The position numbers were made by a program, and so were the translations under genes. From Streptomyces spinoverrucosus (GTDB lineage: Bacteria > Actinomycetota > Actinomycetes > Streptomycetales > Streptomycetaceae), in NCBI RefSeq assembly GCF_006539505.1, contig NZ_BJND01000046.1:1-64000 (forward strand): a stretch of DNA of 64,000 bases, read 5' to 3'. The notes beneath the pieces are model-generated. The model was not told the origin of the DNA. It did no database searches and worked only from the letters and a program-made list of their open reading frames with translations. Numbering within the stretch: the stretch's first letter is position 1; each line of letters begins with the position of its first letter. Positions 34,270 through 43,416 of this stretch are shown piece by piece.

Positions 34270-35096
34270 CGCCTATGCGCCGTGCTGGTGAAGTCGTCCG
34301 GCGGCTGCGGGTTCGTTGTGGCTGGTCGCGCAGTTCCCCGCGCCCCTTACCGGCGTCGCCTCGCCGGGGTTTCAAGGATCCGTCTTTTCGGCGTTCCCTT
34401 GCCCTCTTCCGGGCGTTCCGCCACGAACAGCACGCCCCGGACGCCTGCTACGCCCTCCTCGCCCGCGACGCCGTCTCCCAAGTCGAGGCCTACGACGGTC
34501 CCGTCGCCGGGCGGATCGTTGTCGATGTCGGTGGGGGTAGTGGGCACTTCACCGAGGGGTTTCGGCGGCGTGGTGCGCAGGCCTACCTGTTTGAGCCCGA
34601 CGTGCGTGAGCTGGGCGAGAAGCCGCCCGATGGCGCCGTGGTCGCCGACGGGTATCTGCTGCCGCTGGCCGACGGGGTGGCCGACGTCACCTTCTCGTCC
34701 AATGTGCTGGAGCACGTGGCCGACCCGCAGACGTTTCTCAGTGAGCTGGCGCGTGTGACCCGGCCCGGTGGGCTGATCTACGTGTCGTTCACCAACTGGC
34801 TGTCGCCGTGGGGCGGGCACGAGTGGGCCCCGTGGCACTACTTCGGCGCCGAACGGGCCCGCGCCCGCTACCGGCGTCGTACCGGAAAGCCCGCCAAGCA
34901 CACCCTCGGCGAGAACCTCTTCGCCGTGCACATCGGCCCCACCCTGCGGCAGGTCCGCGCCCGTGACGACGTCACGCTCGTCACGGCGCGGTCCCGCTAC
35001 TGGCCCTTCCTCCCGGAGGCCGTCGTCAAGGCGCCCGGCATCCGCGAGGTGGCCACCTGGAACCTCCTCCTCATCCTCCGGCGGTGTCCCCCATGA
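34266..35096 (+). CDS. class I SAM-dependent methyltransferase with repeat-derived N-terminus
   Basis: The SAM motif VVDVGGGSGHFTEGF, the acidic FEPD, ADGYLLPLADGVADVTFSSNVLEH and PGGLIYVS identify a Methyltransf_11 protein. The start is GTG 34266 (overlapping the preceding stop) or ATG 34275. Conserved sequence begins only at GFKDPSFRRSLALFRAF (about residue 31), and no usable start lies between the dispersed repeat at 34316-34347 and that point. The repeat is therefore translated, adding about a dozen residues (CGWSRSSPRPL) and a TTA codon at 34347-34349. It probably methylates a sugar or glycolipid intermediate. Confidence 0.85.
   Translation: MTPMRRAGEVVRRLRVRCGWSRSSPRPLPASPRRGFKDPSFRRSLALFRAFRHEQHAPDACYALLARDAVSQVEAYDGPVAGRIVVDVGGGSGHFTEGFRRRGAQAYLFEPDVRELGEKPPDGAVVADGYLLPLADGVADVTFSSNVLEHVADPQTFLSELARVTRPGGLIYVSFTNWLSPWGGHEWAPWHYFGAERARARYRRRTGKPAKHTLGENLFAVHIGPTLRQVRARDDVTLVTARSRYWPFLPEAVVKAPGIREVATWNLLLILRRCPP
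34316..34347 (-). repeat. dispersed repeat, copy 3, inside a coding region
   Basis: Identical over 32 bases to 7480-7511. Elsewhere it is intergenic; here it lies within the 5' part of the methyltransferase frame and is read in a frame without stops. Confidence 0.85.
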
Positions 35097-38000
35097 CGAC
35101 CACGGTCCAGGCTCCTCCCCCGGCAGCCGTCCCCACCACCGCGACCACCGCGGGCCCCCCGGAGGGCCCGCGGTCGCGGCGCTGGCTGCTGGGGTTCTGG
35201 GCCGTGGTCCTCGTGCTGTTCCTGGTGGTGCGGCCGGGTCGGCAGACCTTCGACACCAAGCTGGGTGTCACGGTGGATCCCGGTCAATTCCTCGCCGACC
35301 TGGGGCAGTTGTGGCACGACCGGGGCGGGTTCGGCGGGATCCAGGACCAGTACGTCGGTTATCTGTGGCCGATGCTGCCGTTCCACTGGCTGTGCCGCGC
35401 GGTCGACCTGCCGGTGTGGCTGGCGGAGCGCCTGTGGATGTCGCTGGTCGTGTCCGTCGCCTTCTGGGGTGCGCTGCGGTTGGCGGAGCGGCTGCGGATC
35501 GGCAGTGGTGCTTCCCGGCTGCTCGCGGCGGTGGCGTACGCGCTGTGGCCGGTGTTCACGATCGTCGTCGGCTCGACGTCGGCCGCCGCGCTGCCCGGCG
35601 CCTTCCTGCCGTGGGTGCTGCTGCCGCTGACCGACGAGCGGTACAGCGCCCGTGTGGCCGCGCTGCGGTCGGCGCTGATCATCCCGTTCATGGGCGGCGT
35701 GAACGCGGCCTCGACGCTGGCGTCCCTGCTCCCGGTGGGCCTGTATCTGCTGTCCCGCCCGCCGGGTCCCCGGCAGCGGAAGCTGATCGCGTGGTGGGTG
35801 CCGGGCGTGATCGTGGCGACCGCCTGGTGGTGGATTCCGCTGCTGCTGCTGGGCGTGTACGGCGAGAACTTCCTTCCGTACATCGAGAGTTCCGCCACGA
35901 CCACGGCCACCATGTCGGCCACCGAGGCGCTGCGCGGTGCCGGGAACTGGGTGGCGTATCTGCACTTCGGTGAGGCGTGGCTGCCGGCCGGGTGGTCGGT
36001 GGTGTCCTCGGTGGTCGTGATCCTCTGCTCGGCGGTCGCCGCCGGGCTGGGGCTGGCCGGGCTGGCCCGGCGGGACATGCCGGAGCGGCGGTGGCTGGTG
36101 CTGACCGTGCTGGTGACCGGGCTGGTGCTGCTCGCCGGGTACGGCGGCGCGTTCGGGGCGCCGTTCCACGAGACCGTGCAGGACTGGCTGAACGGCTGGC
36201 TGGCCCCGTTCCGGAACATCTACAAGTTCCAGACGGGCCTGGCGCTGGCCCTGGTCCTCGGCCTGGCCCACCTGGTCGCCGTGGCGGCGGAACCGCGCGG
36301 GGCCCGGAGGGTACGCGGACGCCGGTACGCCCCGCTGGTCGCGGCGGTGCTGGTGCTGCCGGGGCTGGTGTGGCCGTACGTCAACGGGTCGATCCTCAAC
36401 CCGGGTTCCTTCCAGGAACTCCCCAAGTACTGGCAGGCCACCGCCGACTGGCTGGAGAAGTACTCCCCCGACTCCCGGGCCCTCGTCGTCCCGGCCACCG
36501 CGCACGGCATCTACACCTGGGGCTCGCCCATCGACCAGCCCCTCGACGTCCTCGCCGAGTCCCGCTGGGCCCAGCGCGACTACGTCCCCTTCGGCACGCC
36601 CGGCAATCGGCGCGCGATGGACGCGGTGGAGCAGGCCCTGCTGACCGGCGGCGAAGTCCCGGGCCTGGCCGACTACTTGAGCCGCGCGGGCGTCCACTAT
36701 GTCGTCGTACGCAACGACCTCGACCCCGACCAGATCGGTGCCGTGCCGACCACGATCGTCAAGCGCACGCTGGAGCAGTCCGGCTACCAGCGGGTGACCG
36801 GGCTCGGCCCGATCATGACCGGCGGGCGGATCGCGGACGACACCCCGCTCCAGGTCGAGGGCCTCTACCCGCGGCAGCGGGCGGTGGAGGTCTATCGGCC
36901 GGGCGGTGAGGGCGTGCCTCGGCCGGGGCAGGCGAGGCTTTACCCGATCGCCGACACCGCCGTCGTCTCCGGCGGCCCCGAATCTCTGCTGCCGCTCGCC
37001 TCCGAGCTGCGCGGCCGGGCGACCGTGCTGGCCGGTGACCACCACCCCGGGCTCGGCTCCCCGCAGCTCCAGGTGACCGGCGACGGGCTGCGTCGCGCGG
37101 ACACGCGGTTCGGGCTCGTCAACGCCAACACCTCGTACACGTACACCCGGGACGAGCACAACGCGCCCGACGCCCACCAGGACGCCGGTGAGCCACCGCA
37201 CCAGATCCTGCCGGTGACCGGCCTCGACCATCAGACGGTGGCCGAGCTGCGCGGGGCGCGGTCGGTGACGGCGTCCTCGTACGGCAGCTGGTTCTTCCAT
37301 CTGCCGCAGTTCGACCCGGTCAACGCCTTCGACGGCAATCCGGACACCGTGTGGACGGAGGGGTCGGACGGGTCGCCGAACGGGCAGTGGCTGCGGATCG
37401 AGTTCGCGGGCGAGGGCGATGGGGAGTACGACATGCCGTCGTCGTTCAAGGTGACGCCGTTGCCGCAGGAGAGTGTGCGGGCGGCGCCTACGCGGGTGCG
37501 GGTGGAGACCGAGCGGGGGGCGGTGACCAGCTTCCTCCAGCCGAACGGTATGACGCAGAGCGTCAAGGCACCGGCGGGCGCGACGGGTTGGATGAAACTG
37601 ACGATCGTCGACTCGGTGGCCCGCAAGTCCGGGCTGACCGGAGCGGGCTTCGCCGAGATCCAGCTGCCGGACGTGCAGGTGACGCGCATGCTGCGGCTGC
37701 CTACGGACGTCTCGCCGGCGGCCTCGGAGATCGTCTCCTTGCACCGCCCCGCCGACCCCACCGGCACCTCCCCGACCGGCACCGAGGCCGGGCTGCACCG
37801 CCGCTTCACGACGACCGGGACGGGCACGTACGAGGTGAAGGCGAGCGCGGTGCCGGTGCCGGGTGAGGAACTGGACCGGCTGCTCTACGAGATCGCGCCC
37901 GACCAGCGCAGCCGCATCACCGCAACCGCCGACTCCACCGCCCGGCTCGGCGCGGGCCTGTCCGCGCGCAACCTCACCGACGGCGACCTGACCACGGCGT

Positions 38001-39364
38001 GGATCGCGGGCGACCGGCCCACGATCCATCTGCGCTGGGAGGGCAAGCGGCCGGTGAGCGAGCTGGTGCTGGCGGCGGCGGGCGGCCTGTCCACCCGCCC
38101 CACCGAGGTACACATCAGCTCCCCCGACGGCGCGGCGAGCGCGGGCGTCGACGAGAACGGCTGGGTGCGCTTCCCGGCGATCACGACGGACCGCCTGGAC
38201 ATCACAATCACCGAGACGGCCCCGCTCACCCTCCACAACCCGGTCGTCGACGAGGACCTGCAACTGCCGGTGGGCCTGACCGAGGCCTACCTCCCGGCCC
38301 TCGACAGCTACCGCACCCCGCAGCCCCGCCCCGACCGGGAGTTCTCGCTGCCGTGCGGTGAGGGGCCGGTGCTGGCGGTGGACGGCGAGCTGTACCGGAC
38401 GAGTGTGAAGGGCACGGTACGGGACCTGACGGAACGCCGGCCGGTGGAGGTGTCGCTGTGCCCGTCGGACGGTGTGGAACTGTCCGAGGGGGCGCACCGG
38501 GTCGAGGCGGGCGACGCCGGTCCGCTGGTCCTGACGGACGTGACGCTGACGCGCGGCACGGTGACGGAGCCGGTGTCCACCGGTCGGGACCTTCGGATAC
38601 GGGACTGGCTCGGCGACCGCCGCGAAGTGACGGCCGGTTCGGGCGCGGCCTCGTACCTGACGACGTACGAGAACTTCAACGACGGCTGGAAAGCCACGCT
38701 GAACGGCGAGGAACTCACACCGGTCCGGCTGGACGGCTGGCAGCAGGGCTGGCGGATCCCGGCCGGGGCGGGCGGCACGATCAAGCTGTCGTACGAGCCG
38801 TCGACGACGTACGAGGCCGGGCTGATCGGCAGCGGGGTGGGGCTGGCCGGGCTGGTGGGCCTGGTGCTGTGGCGGCGGCGCGCTCCCAATCCCGACGCTC
38901 CGCAGCCGGTGCCCGCGACGCCGGGTCTGTGGCTGGGCACGGTGGCGCTGACGCTGGTCGGCGTGGTGATCGCCGGGTGGTTCGCGCTGCTGGTGCCGGT
39001 GCTGGCGGTCCTGGCGTACCGGCGGCACGCGCTGCTGGTGCCGGTCGCGTTCGTGGCGCTGGCGGGAGCGGGCGCGGTGGCGGCGACGGGGGCGGGTGAG
39101 CCGGCCGGGGACGGCGGCGGCGCGTTCTCGCACGTGGCCCAACTGCTGGCGTTGATCGGTCTGTTCGCGGCGCTGGTGAGTGTGCGGGAGCGGCGTGCCG
39201 AGGGGACCACGGCGGTGCTGCCGCCGGTGGCGGCCCCGAGGCAGCCCCTGCCTCAACGCAGGAGGGGCGCGCAGGACCCGTTCCCGCGCGCGGAGGCCGG
39301 ACCACCCGTGTCGGCACGCGGTCCCGGCAGCCCGGACCTCAAGGGGGGAGACGGCATCCGATGA
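35093..39364 (+). CDS. AftD-like alpha-(1->3)-arabinofuranosyltransferase (DUF3367)
   Basis: The 1423-residue protein starts at ATG 35093, overlapping the methyltransferase stop. The N-terminal third is a GT-C membrane domain of about ten helices (RSRRWLLGFWAVVLVLFLVV onward) with FDTKLGVTVDPGQFLADLGQLW, the DUF3367/AftD signature region. Two carbohydrate-binding F5/8-type modules follow (NAFDGNPDTVWTEGSDG near 750; NLTDGDLTTAWIAG near 960). More helices (GLAGLVGLVLWRRR, VALTLVGVVIAGWFALLVPV) end the protein. AftD adds arabinofuranose in mycobacterial arabinan. Streptomyces lacks mycolyl-arabinogalactan, so the acceptor here is an unknown surface glycan. Confidence 0.88.
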   Translation: MTTTVQAPPPAAVPTTATTAGPPEGPRSRRWLLGFWAVVLVLFLVVRPGRQTFDTKLGVTVDPGQFLADLGQLWHDRGGFGGIQDQYVGYLWPMLPFHWLCRAVDLPVWLAERLWMSLVVSVAFWGALRLAERLRIGSGASRLLAAVAYALWPVFTIVVGSTSAAALPGAFLPWVLLPLTDERYSARVAALRSALIIPFMGGVNAASTLASLLPVGLYLLSRPPGPRQRKLIAWWVPGVIVATAWWWIPLLLLGVYGENFLPYIESSATTTATMSATEALRGAGNWVAYLHFGEAWLPAGWSVVSSVVVILCSAVAAGLGLAGLARRDMPERRWLVLTVLVTGLVLLAGYGGAFGAPFHETVQDWLNGWLAPFRNIYKFQTGLALALVLGLAHLVAVAAEPRGARRVRGRRYAPLVAAVLVLPGLVWPYVNGSILNPGSFQELPKYWQATADWLEKYSPDSRALVVPATAHGIYTWGSPIDQPLDVLAESRWAQRDYVPFGTPGNRRAMDAVEQALLTGGEVPGLADYLSRAGVHYVVVRNDLDPDQIGAVPTTIVKRTLEQSGYQRVTGLGPIMTGGRIADDTPLQVEGLYPRQRAVEVYRPGGEGVPRPGQARLYPIADTAVVSGGPESLLPLASELRGRATVLAGDHHPGLGSPQLQVTGDGLRRADTRFGLVNANTSYTYTRDEHNAPDAHQDAGEPPHQILPVTGLDHQTVAELRGARSVTASSYGSWFFHLPQFDPVNAFDGNPDTVWTEGSDGSPNGQWLRIEFAGEGDGEYDMPSSFKVTPLPQESVRAAPTRVRVETERGAVTSFLQPNGMTQSVKAPAGATGWMKLTIVDSVARKSGLTGAGFAEIQLPDVQVTRMLRLPTDVSPAASEIVSLHRPADPTGTSPTGTEAGLHRRFTTTGTGTYEVKASAVPVPGEELDRLLYEIAPDQRSRITATADSTARLGAGLSARNLTDGDLTTAWIAGDRPTIHLRWEGKRPVSELVLAAAGGLSTRPTEVHISSPDGAASAGVDENGWVRFPAITTDRLDITITETAPLTLHNPVVDEDLQLPVGLTEAYLPALDSYRTPQPRPDREFSLPCGEGPVLAVDGELYRTSVKGTVRDLTERRPVEVSLCPSDGVELSEGAHRVEAGDAGPLVLTDVTLTRGTVTEPVSTGRDLRIRDWLGDRREVTAGSGAASYLTTYENFNDGWKATLNGEELTPVRLDGWQQGWRIPAGAGGTIKLSYEPSTTYEAGLIGSGVGLAGLVGLVLWRRRAPNPDAPQPVPATPGLWLGTVALTLVGVVIAGWFALLVPVLAVLAYRRHALLVPVAFVALAGAGAVAATGAGEPAGDGGGAFSHVAQLLALIGLFAALVSVRERRAEGTTAVLPPVAAPRQPLPQRRRGAQDPFPRAEAGPPVSARGPGSPDLKGGDGIR

Positions 39365-40644
39365 CCACACTGGACGACGCGACGCACCGCCCGGCGGTAC
39401 GGATCCCGTTCCCGGTGGTGGACGAGGTGGCCCGCCACTGCCTCCAGGACGAGGAACCGGAGACGGTCCACATCGAGGTCCACCTCCCGGGCCCCCTGGA
39501 CCCACCGCGCCTCCGCAAGGCCTTCACGGAGGCGTTGCAGCGCCATCCCCGCATCCTGATGCGCGAGGCGCCGGGCCCGTGGTACCGCCGCCGCTACGAG
39601 TGGGAACTGACGGAGGAACCGGATGTGGAGGTGGTGACGTTCCCGGCGCCGGGGAGGGATGCACTGAGGGACGCGAGGACGAGGGCCCTGACGGAGGCGC
39701 CGCCGCTGTCGCTGTCTCCGCCGGTCCGGTTGGAAGTGGTCAGGACTGCGAACGGCACCGTCCTCTTCCTCACCATCAACCACACCGCCCTCGACGGCCC
39801 CGCCTGCCTCCGTGTCCTCGCCACCGCCGCGGAGCTCTACGGCGGCAAGGACAACTCCCCCGCAGCCCCGCCCCTCCGTACGGTCGAGCCCGAACCCCCC
39901 GCCGAGGCCGCCCCCTCCAACTGGGCCCCACCGGCCCGAGTAGCCCCCGGCACCCCCGACCCCTCCCCCGGCAACGGCATGCTCGTCGCCGACCTCCCCC
40001 TCCCCCACCGCCCCAAAGGCGCCCCCTACACGGTCAACGACCAGCTGATGGTCACCACCGCCCTCACCCTCGCCCACTGGAACCGCGAGCACGGCGTCCG
40101 TCCCCGCCCCCTCCGCATCACCATGCCCGTCGACGACCGTCCCCGTGACACGACGATGCCGATCGGCAACGGCACCCGCCTGGTGGAAGTCCCCTTCTCG
40201 CCGGACGAGTTGAGCCCACACGACATGCCCGCCCTGATGCGCCGCACGGCACGCCGCACCCGCGCCCTGAAGTCCCTCCCCCGCCCCCAACTCGGCCACG
40301 GCGCCGCCCTCCTGACCGCCCCCGTCGTCCCCGTCCCCTGGCGTGCCGCCCTCACCCGCGCCCTCCGCCGGGCCGCCGCCCCCTGGACGTCCACCACGCT
40401 CCTCAGCAACATCGGCCGCATCCCGTACCCCCTGGACTTCGGCGAGGAGGCGGGCCGCGCGCACGCGGTCTGGTTCTCGGCCCCCGCCCGTATGCCCCGC
40501 GGCCTGACGGTCACCACCGCCTCCACCGCGGGCCGCCTCCACCTGGCCCTGCGCTGGTCCCGCACCCTCCTCGGCCCCGGCGACGGCGCCCACCTACGGG
40601 ACCTGTTCGAGCACTATCTGCACACGACGGAGGTGACTCGATGA
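39361..40644 (+). CDS. condensation-domain-like acyltransferase
   Basis: The 427-residue protein resembles stand-alone NRPS condensation or PapA-type acyltransferases: IPFPVVDEVARH start, LRKAFTEALQRHPRILMR, the HHxxxDG-type active site as INHTALDGPACL (first His replaced by Asn, catalytic His retained) and LLSNIGRIPYP near the end. Overlap with the AftD-like gene (four bases) ties it to the glycan operon, where it could O-acylate sugar units or a lipid head group. Acyl donor unknown. Confidence 0.8.
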   Translation: MTTLDDATHRPAVRIPFPVVDEVARHCLQDEEPETVHIEVHLPGPLDPPRLRKAFTEALQRHPRILMREAPGPWYRRRYEWELTEEPDVEVVTFPAPGRDALRDARTRALTEAPPLSLSPPVRLEVVRTANGTVLFLTINHTALDGPACLRVLATAAELYGGKDNSPAAPPLRTVEPEPPAEAAPSNWAPPARVAPGTPDPSPGNGMLVADLPLPHRPKGAPYTVNDQLMVTTALTLAHWNREHGVRPRPLRITMPVDDRPRDTTMPIGNGTRLVEVPFSPDELSPHDMPALMRRTARRTRALKSLPRPQLGHGAALLTAPVVPVPWRAALTRALRRAAAPWTSTTLLSNIGRIPYPLDFGEEAGRAHAVWFSAPARMPRGLTVTTASTAGRLHLALRWSRTLLGPGDGAHLRDLFEHYLHTTEVTR

Positions 40645-41363
40645 CCATCACCGCACCCCCCGGTGGCCTCCGCGACTTCTACGAGAACCCCGCCGTCCCG
40701 GTCGCCTCCGGCACCCCCCGCAGCCTCCGCCAGGCCCGCATGCTCGCCACCGCCCTCGGCAAAGGCACCAGCCTGATCCTCGACATCGGCTGCGGCGACG
40801 GCACCGCCGCCGCCACCGCCGCCCCGCTCCTGCCCGGTCACCGCATCATCGGCGTCGACTGGTCCCAGGACGCCCTCACCCGCGCCCGCCCCCACCTCGC
40901 GTACGCGATCCGCGGCGAACTCACCGACGGCGGCCTGCCGTTCCGCACCGCCGCCGCCGACGCCGTCCTGTTCAGCGAGGTGATCGAGCACCTGGTCGAC
41001 CCCGACGCGGCCCTCGACGAGCTCCGCCGCGTCCTGCGCCCGGGCGGCCACCTGATGCTCTCCACCCCCAACCTCGCCGCCTGGTACAACCGCGCCCTCC
41101 TCCTCGCCGGCGTCCAGCCCGTCTTCTCCGAGGTGAGCCTGCGCGCCATCCACGGCCGCCCCGGCCGGGAGGTCGTGGGGCATCTGCGGCTGTACACGGC
41201 CCGCGCGCTGCGGGAGTTCGTCGCGGCGGCCGGTTTCGAGGTCGTACGACTTCAAGGGGCCCCCTTCCACGGCGTACCGCGCCCGCTGCGGGCCCTGGAC
41301 CGTCTCGCCTGCGCCCGTCCGGCCCTGGCCTCGATCCTGCTGCTGCACGCGCGAAGGACGTAG
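40641..41363 (+). CDS. class I SAM-dependent methyltransferase
   Basis: The 240-residue protein shows ILDIGCGDGTAAATAAPLL (motif I, about 45-63), IIGVDWSQDALTRA, the LFSEVIEHLVDPDAALDELR post-motif and PGGHLMLSTPN. Its ATG overlaps the acyltransferase stop. No signal peptide. Probable O- or C-methylation of a glycan precursor. Confidence 0.9.
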   Translation: MTITAPPGGLRDFYENPAVPVASGTPRSLRQARMLATALGKGTSLILDIGCGDGTAAATAAPLLPGHRIIGVDWSQDALTRARPHLAYAIRGELTDGGLPFRTAAADAVLFSEVIEHLVDPDAALDELRRVLRPGGHLMLSTPNLAAWYNRALLLAGVQPVFSEVSLRAIHGRPGREVVGHLRLYTARALREFVAAAGFEVVRLQGAPFHGVPRPLRALDRLACARPALASILLLHARRT

Positions 41364-41366
41364 GCC

Positions 41367-42284
41367 GTGTGGTGGGGAGTGGCCGCGGCCCTGCTCGCGA
41401 ACGTCCTGTACAGCGGCGGGTTCGTGCTGGAGAAGCGGGCGCTGGCCGCGCTGCCCGAGGTCACCGTCCGCCGCCCGGGCCGCCTGCTGCGCCTGGTGCT
41501 CGGCAGCCCGCTGTGGATCGGCGGTTCGCTCGCCCTCGCGGCCGGTTTCGCCGCCCAGCTCATCGTCTACCGCACCCTGCCGATCGCCGCCGCGCAGGGC
41601 ATCTTCGTCTCCGGGCTGGTCCTGCTCGTCCTGCTGTCCGCGCGGCTGCTGGGCGAGGAGACCACCGGGCGTGAGCGGTACGCCCTCGCCGCGATCCTCG
41701 GCGCGCTGCTGATGGTCGTGCTCTCCCTGGACGAGGGCACGGACACCGTCAGCCACGGCGCCCCCTACCCGCTGGTGCTGCTGCTGTGCGTGCCGTCGCT
41801 CGCGGGCGGCGTGTGGCTGTACCGCGCCGCCGAGCGCCGCGCCTCGCGCCGGCACCGGATGCCGACGACGGGCGTCGAGTACGGGGTGGCGGTGGGCCTG
41901 CTCTACGGGGTGAGCTCGCTCGCCATCAAGGGCGTCTCCGGCTACTGGTCGGGCGGTGACATCGGGGGCGCGCTGCTCGGCGTGCTGCGCTCCCCGTATC
42001 CGTACCTGCTGCTGTTCACCGGCGCGTTCGGCCTGGTGATGTCACAGGCGGCGCTGCAACGCTGCCGGGCCTCGCTGATCGTGCCGGTGTGCACGACGGT
42101 GACCTGCCTGTACACGGCGGTGCTCGGCACGCTGTCGTTCGGCGAGGCGCTGCCGGACGATCCGTTGCGGCTCGCCCTGCGGCTGGCGGGCACGGCGCTG
42201 GCGGTCACCGTGCTGCTGACGATGCCGAAGCACGACCCCGCTCCCCAACCCCCCGCTCCCGCCAAGGAGTTGACCCCACCATGA
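41367..42284 (+). CDS. DMT/EamA-type membrane protein
   Basis: The 305-residue protein starts at GTG 41367, three bases after the previous stop. It contains about nine to ten hydrophobic helices (MWWGVAAALLANVLYSGGFV; LAAGFAAQLIVYRTLPIAAA; GAFGLVMSQAALQRC), with two related halves as in drug/metabolite and NIPA-like transporters. In this operon a flippase or exporter role for a lipid-linked sugar is likely. The stop overlaps the next ATG. Confidence 0.8.
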   Translation: MWWGVAAALLANVLYSGGFVLEKRALAALPEVTVRRPGRLLRLVLGSPLWIGGSLALAAGFAAQLIVYRTLPIAAAQGIFVSGLVLLVLLSARLLGEETTGRERYALAAILGALLMVVLSLDEGTDTVSHGAPYPLVLLLCVPSLAGGVWLYRAAERRASRRHRMPTTGVEYGVAVGLLYGVSSLAIKGVSGYWSGGDIGGALLGVLRSPYPYLLLFTGAFGLVMSQAALQRCRASLIVPVCTTVTCLYTAVLGTLSFGEALPDDPLRLALRLAGTALAVTVLLTMPKHDPAPQPPAPAKELTPP

Positions 42285-42520
42285 GCTCCTCCCCGAGTTT
42301 CGACGACCAGCTGCTGAAGATCCTGGCGTGCCCGCTCGACAAGGGGCCGCTGCACCTGGTGCCGCCGGACGAGTCGGTGACGTCGGCCGAGGCGCTGTAC
42401 AACCCGCGCCTGCGCCGCCGCTACCCGATCGTCGACGGCATCCCGCAACTCCTGCCGTCCTCCGGCGAACAGGTCTCCGAGGACGAGCACGAGGAACTCC
42501 TCAAACGCATGGCCACGTGA
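42281..42520 (+). CDS. Trm112/UPF0434-like small protein
   Basis: This is a 79-residue protein with LLKILACPLDKGPLHLVPP, RRRYPIVDGIPQLLP and an acidic tail, matching the Trm112 zinc-ribbon fold in a version where only one Cys remains (CPLD), as in many bacterial UPF0434 members. Such proteins can act as activators of methyltransferases. It sits between two methyltransferase genes in the same operon, so a partner role is plausible. Confidence 0.85.
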   Translation: MSSSPSFDDQLLKILACPLDKGPLHLVPPDESVTSAEALYNPRLRRRYPIVDGIPQLLPSSGEQVSEDEHEELLKRMAT

Positions 42521-42591
42521 CAAGTGGCCCCATGACGGACGGCCTCGGACCCTCGGACCCGAAGCCTTGTGCACCGGAAACGGATGGCCCC

Positions 42592-43416
42592 ATGACCACG
42601 CTCGCCGCCCGCCTCGCCCCCTTCCTCCCGGCCCGCCTCGTCGCGGCGACCGCCCGTGCGGTCTATCCCCGCTTCGAACCGGAGCTGGCGAGGATCGCCG
42701 AGCTGTGCCCGCCCGGCTGCGGCACGGCGGTGGACATCGGCGGCTGGTACGGCCCCTGGACCCGCCGTCTGTCCGGGCACGCCCGCCGGGTGGTGACCAT
42801 CGAACCGGTCCCGCACCTGGCCCGGCTGCTCGCCGCCACGGCGCCGCCCAACGTCCGGGTGATCCAGGCCGCCGCCGCGGACCGCCCAGGCCGGGCCCGC
42901 CTCTGGCTGCCGCCCGACGGCACCGGAAACCGGGGCGTGTCGTCCCTCGTCCGGAGGGACATCCACGCCGTCGCGGTGGACGTGCGCTGCGTCGCGCTGG
43001 ACGATCTGAGCCTGCGGGACGTCGGCTTCATCAAGATCGACGTGGACGGCAGCGAGCTGGCGGTCCTGCGCGGCGGCACGGCGCTCTTGACCCGCGACCG
43101 CCCTGCCCTGTTCGTCGAACTGGAGTCCCGTATCCAACCCATCTCGCCCGTCCTGACGTATTTGGCGATGCTCGGATATGACGGCTGGGTGCTCCCCGGC
43201 GACCACTGGATCCCCCTCGCCGACTTCCCCCTGGAGGCCCACCAAGCAGCCACTTCGCACGTCGCGTCACACGGACTACTACGGAGGGTCCTCCCATTAC
43301 ACGACCGGACCCGATACGTCAACTCCGTGCTGTTCCTTCCGGACGGACGGCGCCCGGGAAGGGGCCGAATGGGCGACGATGGTTCGCATGCCGTCCTCCG
43401 CAGAGAACCCCACTAG
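42592..43416 (+). CDS. FkbM-family methyltransferase
   Basis: SAM motif CGTAVDIGGWYGPWTRRL, TIEPVPHLARLL, FIKIDVDGSELAVLRGG and LFVELESR are typical of FkbM O-methyltransferases that act on sugars or glycolipids. Start is uncertain: ATG 42592 (274 residues) is chosen, but GTG 42517 overlaps the preceding stop and the frame is open from there. Its 3' end overlaps the next gene by 38 bases. Confidence 0.85.
   Translation: MTTLAARLAPFLPARLVAATARAVYPRFEPELARIAELCPPGCGTAVDIGGWYGPWTRRLSGHARRVVTIEPVPHLARLLAATAPPNVRVIQAAAADRPGRARLWLPPDGTGNRGVSSLVRRDIHAVAVDVRCVALDDLSLRDVGFIKIDVDGSELAVLRGGTALLTRDRPALFVELESRIQPISPVLTYLAMLGYDGWVLPGDHWIPLADFPLEAHQAATSHVASHGLLRRVLPLHDRTRYVNSVLFLPDGRRPGRGRMGDDGSHAVLRREPH

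Noticed and set aside
34997..39505. 1502-residue minus-strand open frame
   Set aside because: It is antisense to the AftD-like gene, with shadow composition (His, Arg, Gln, Pro) and no motif.
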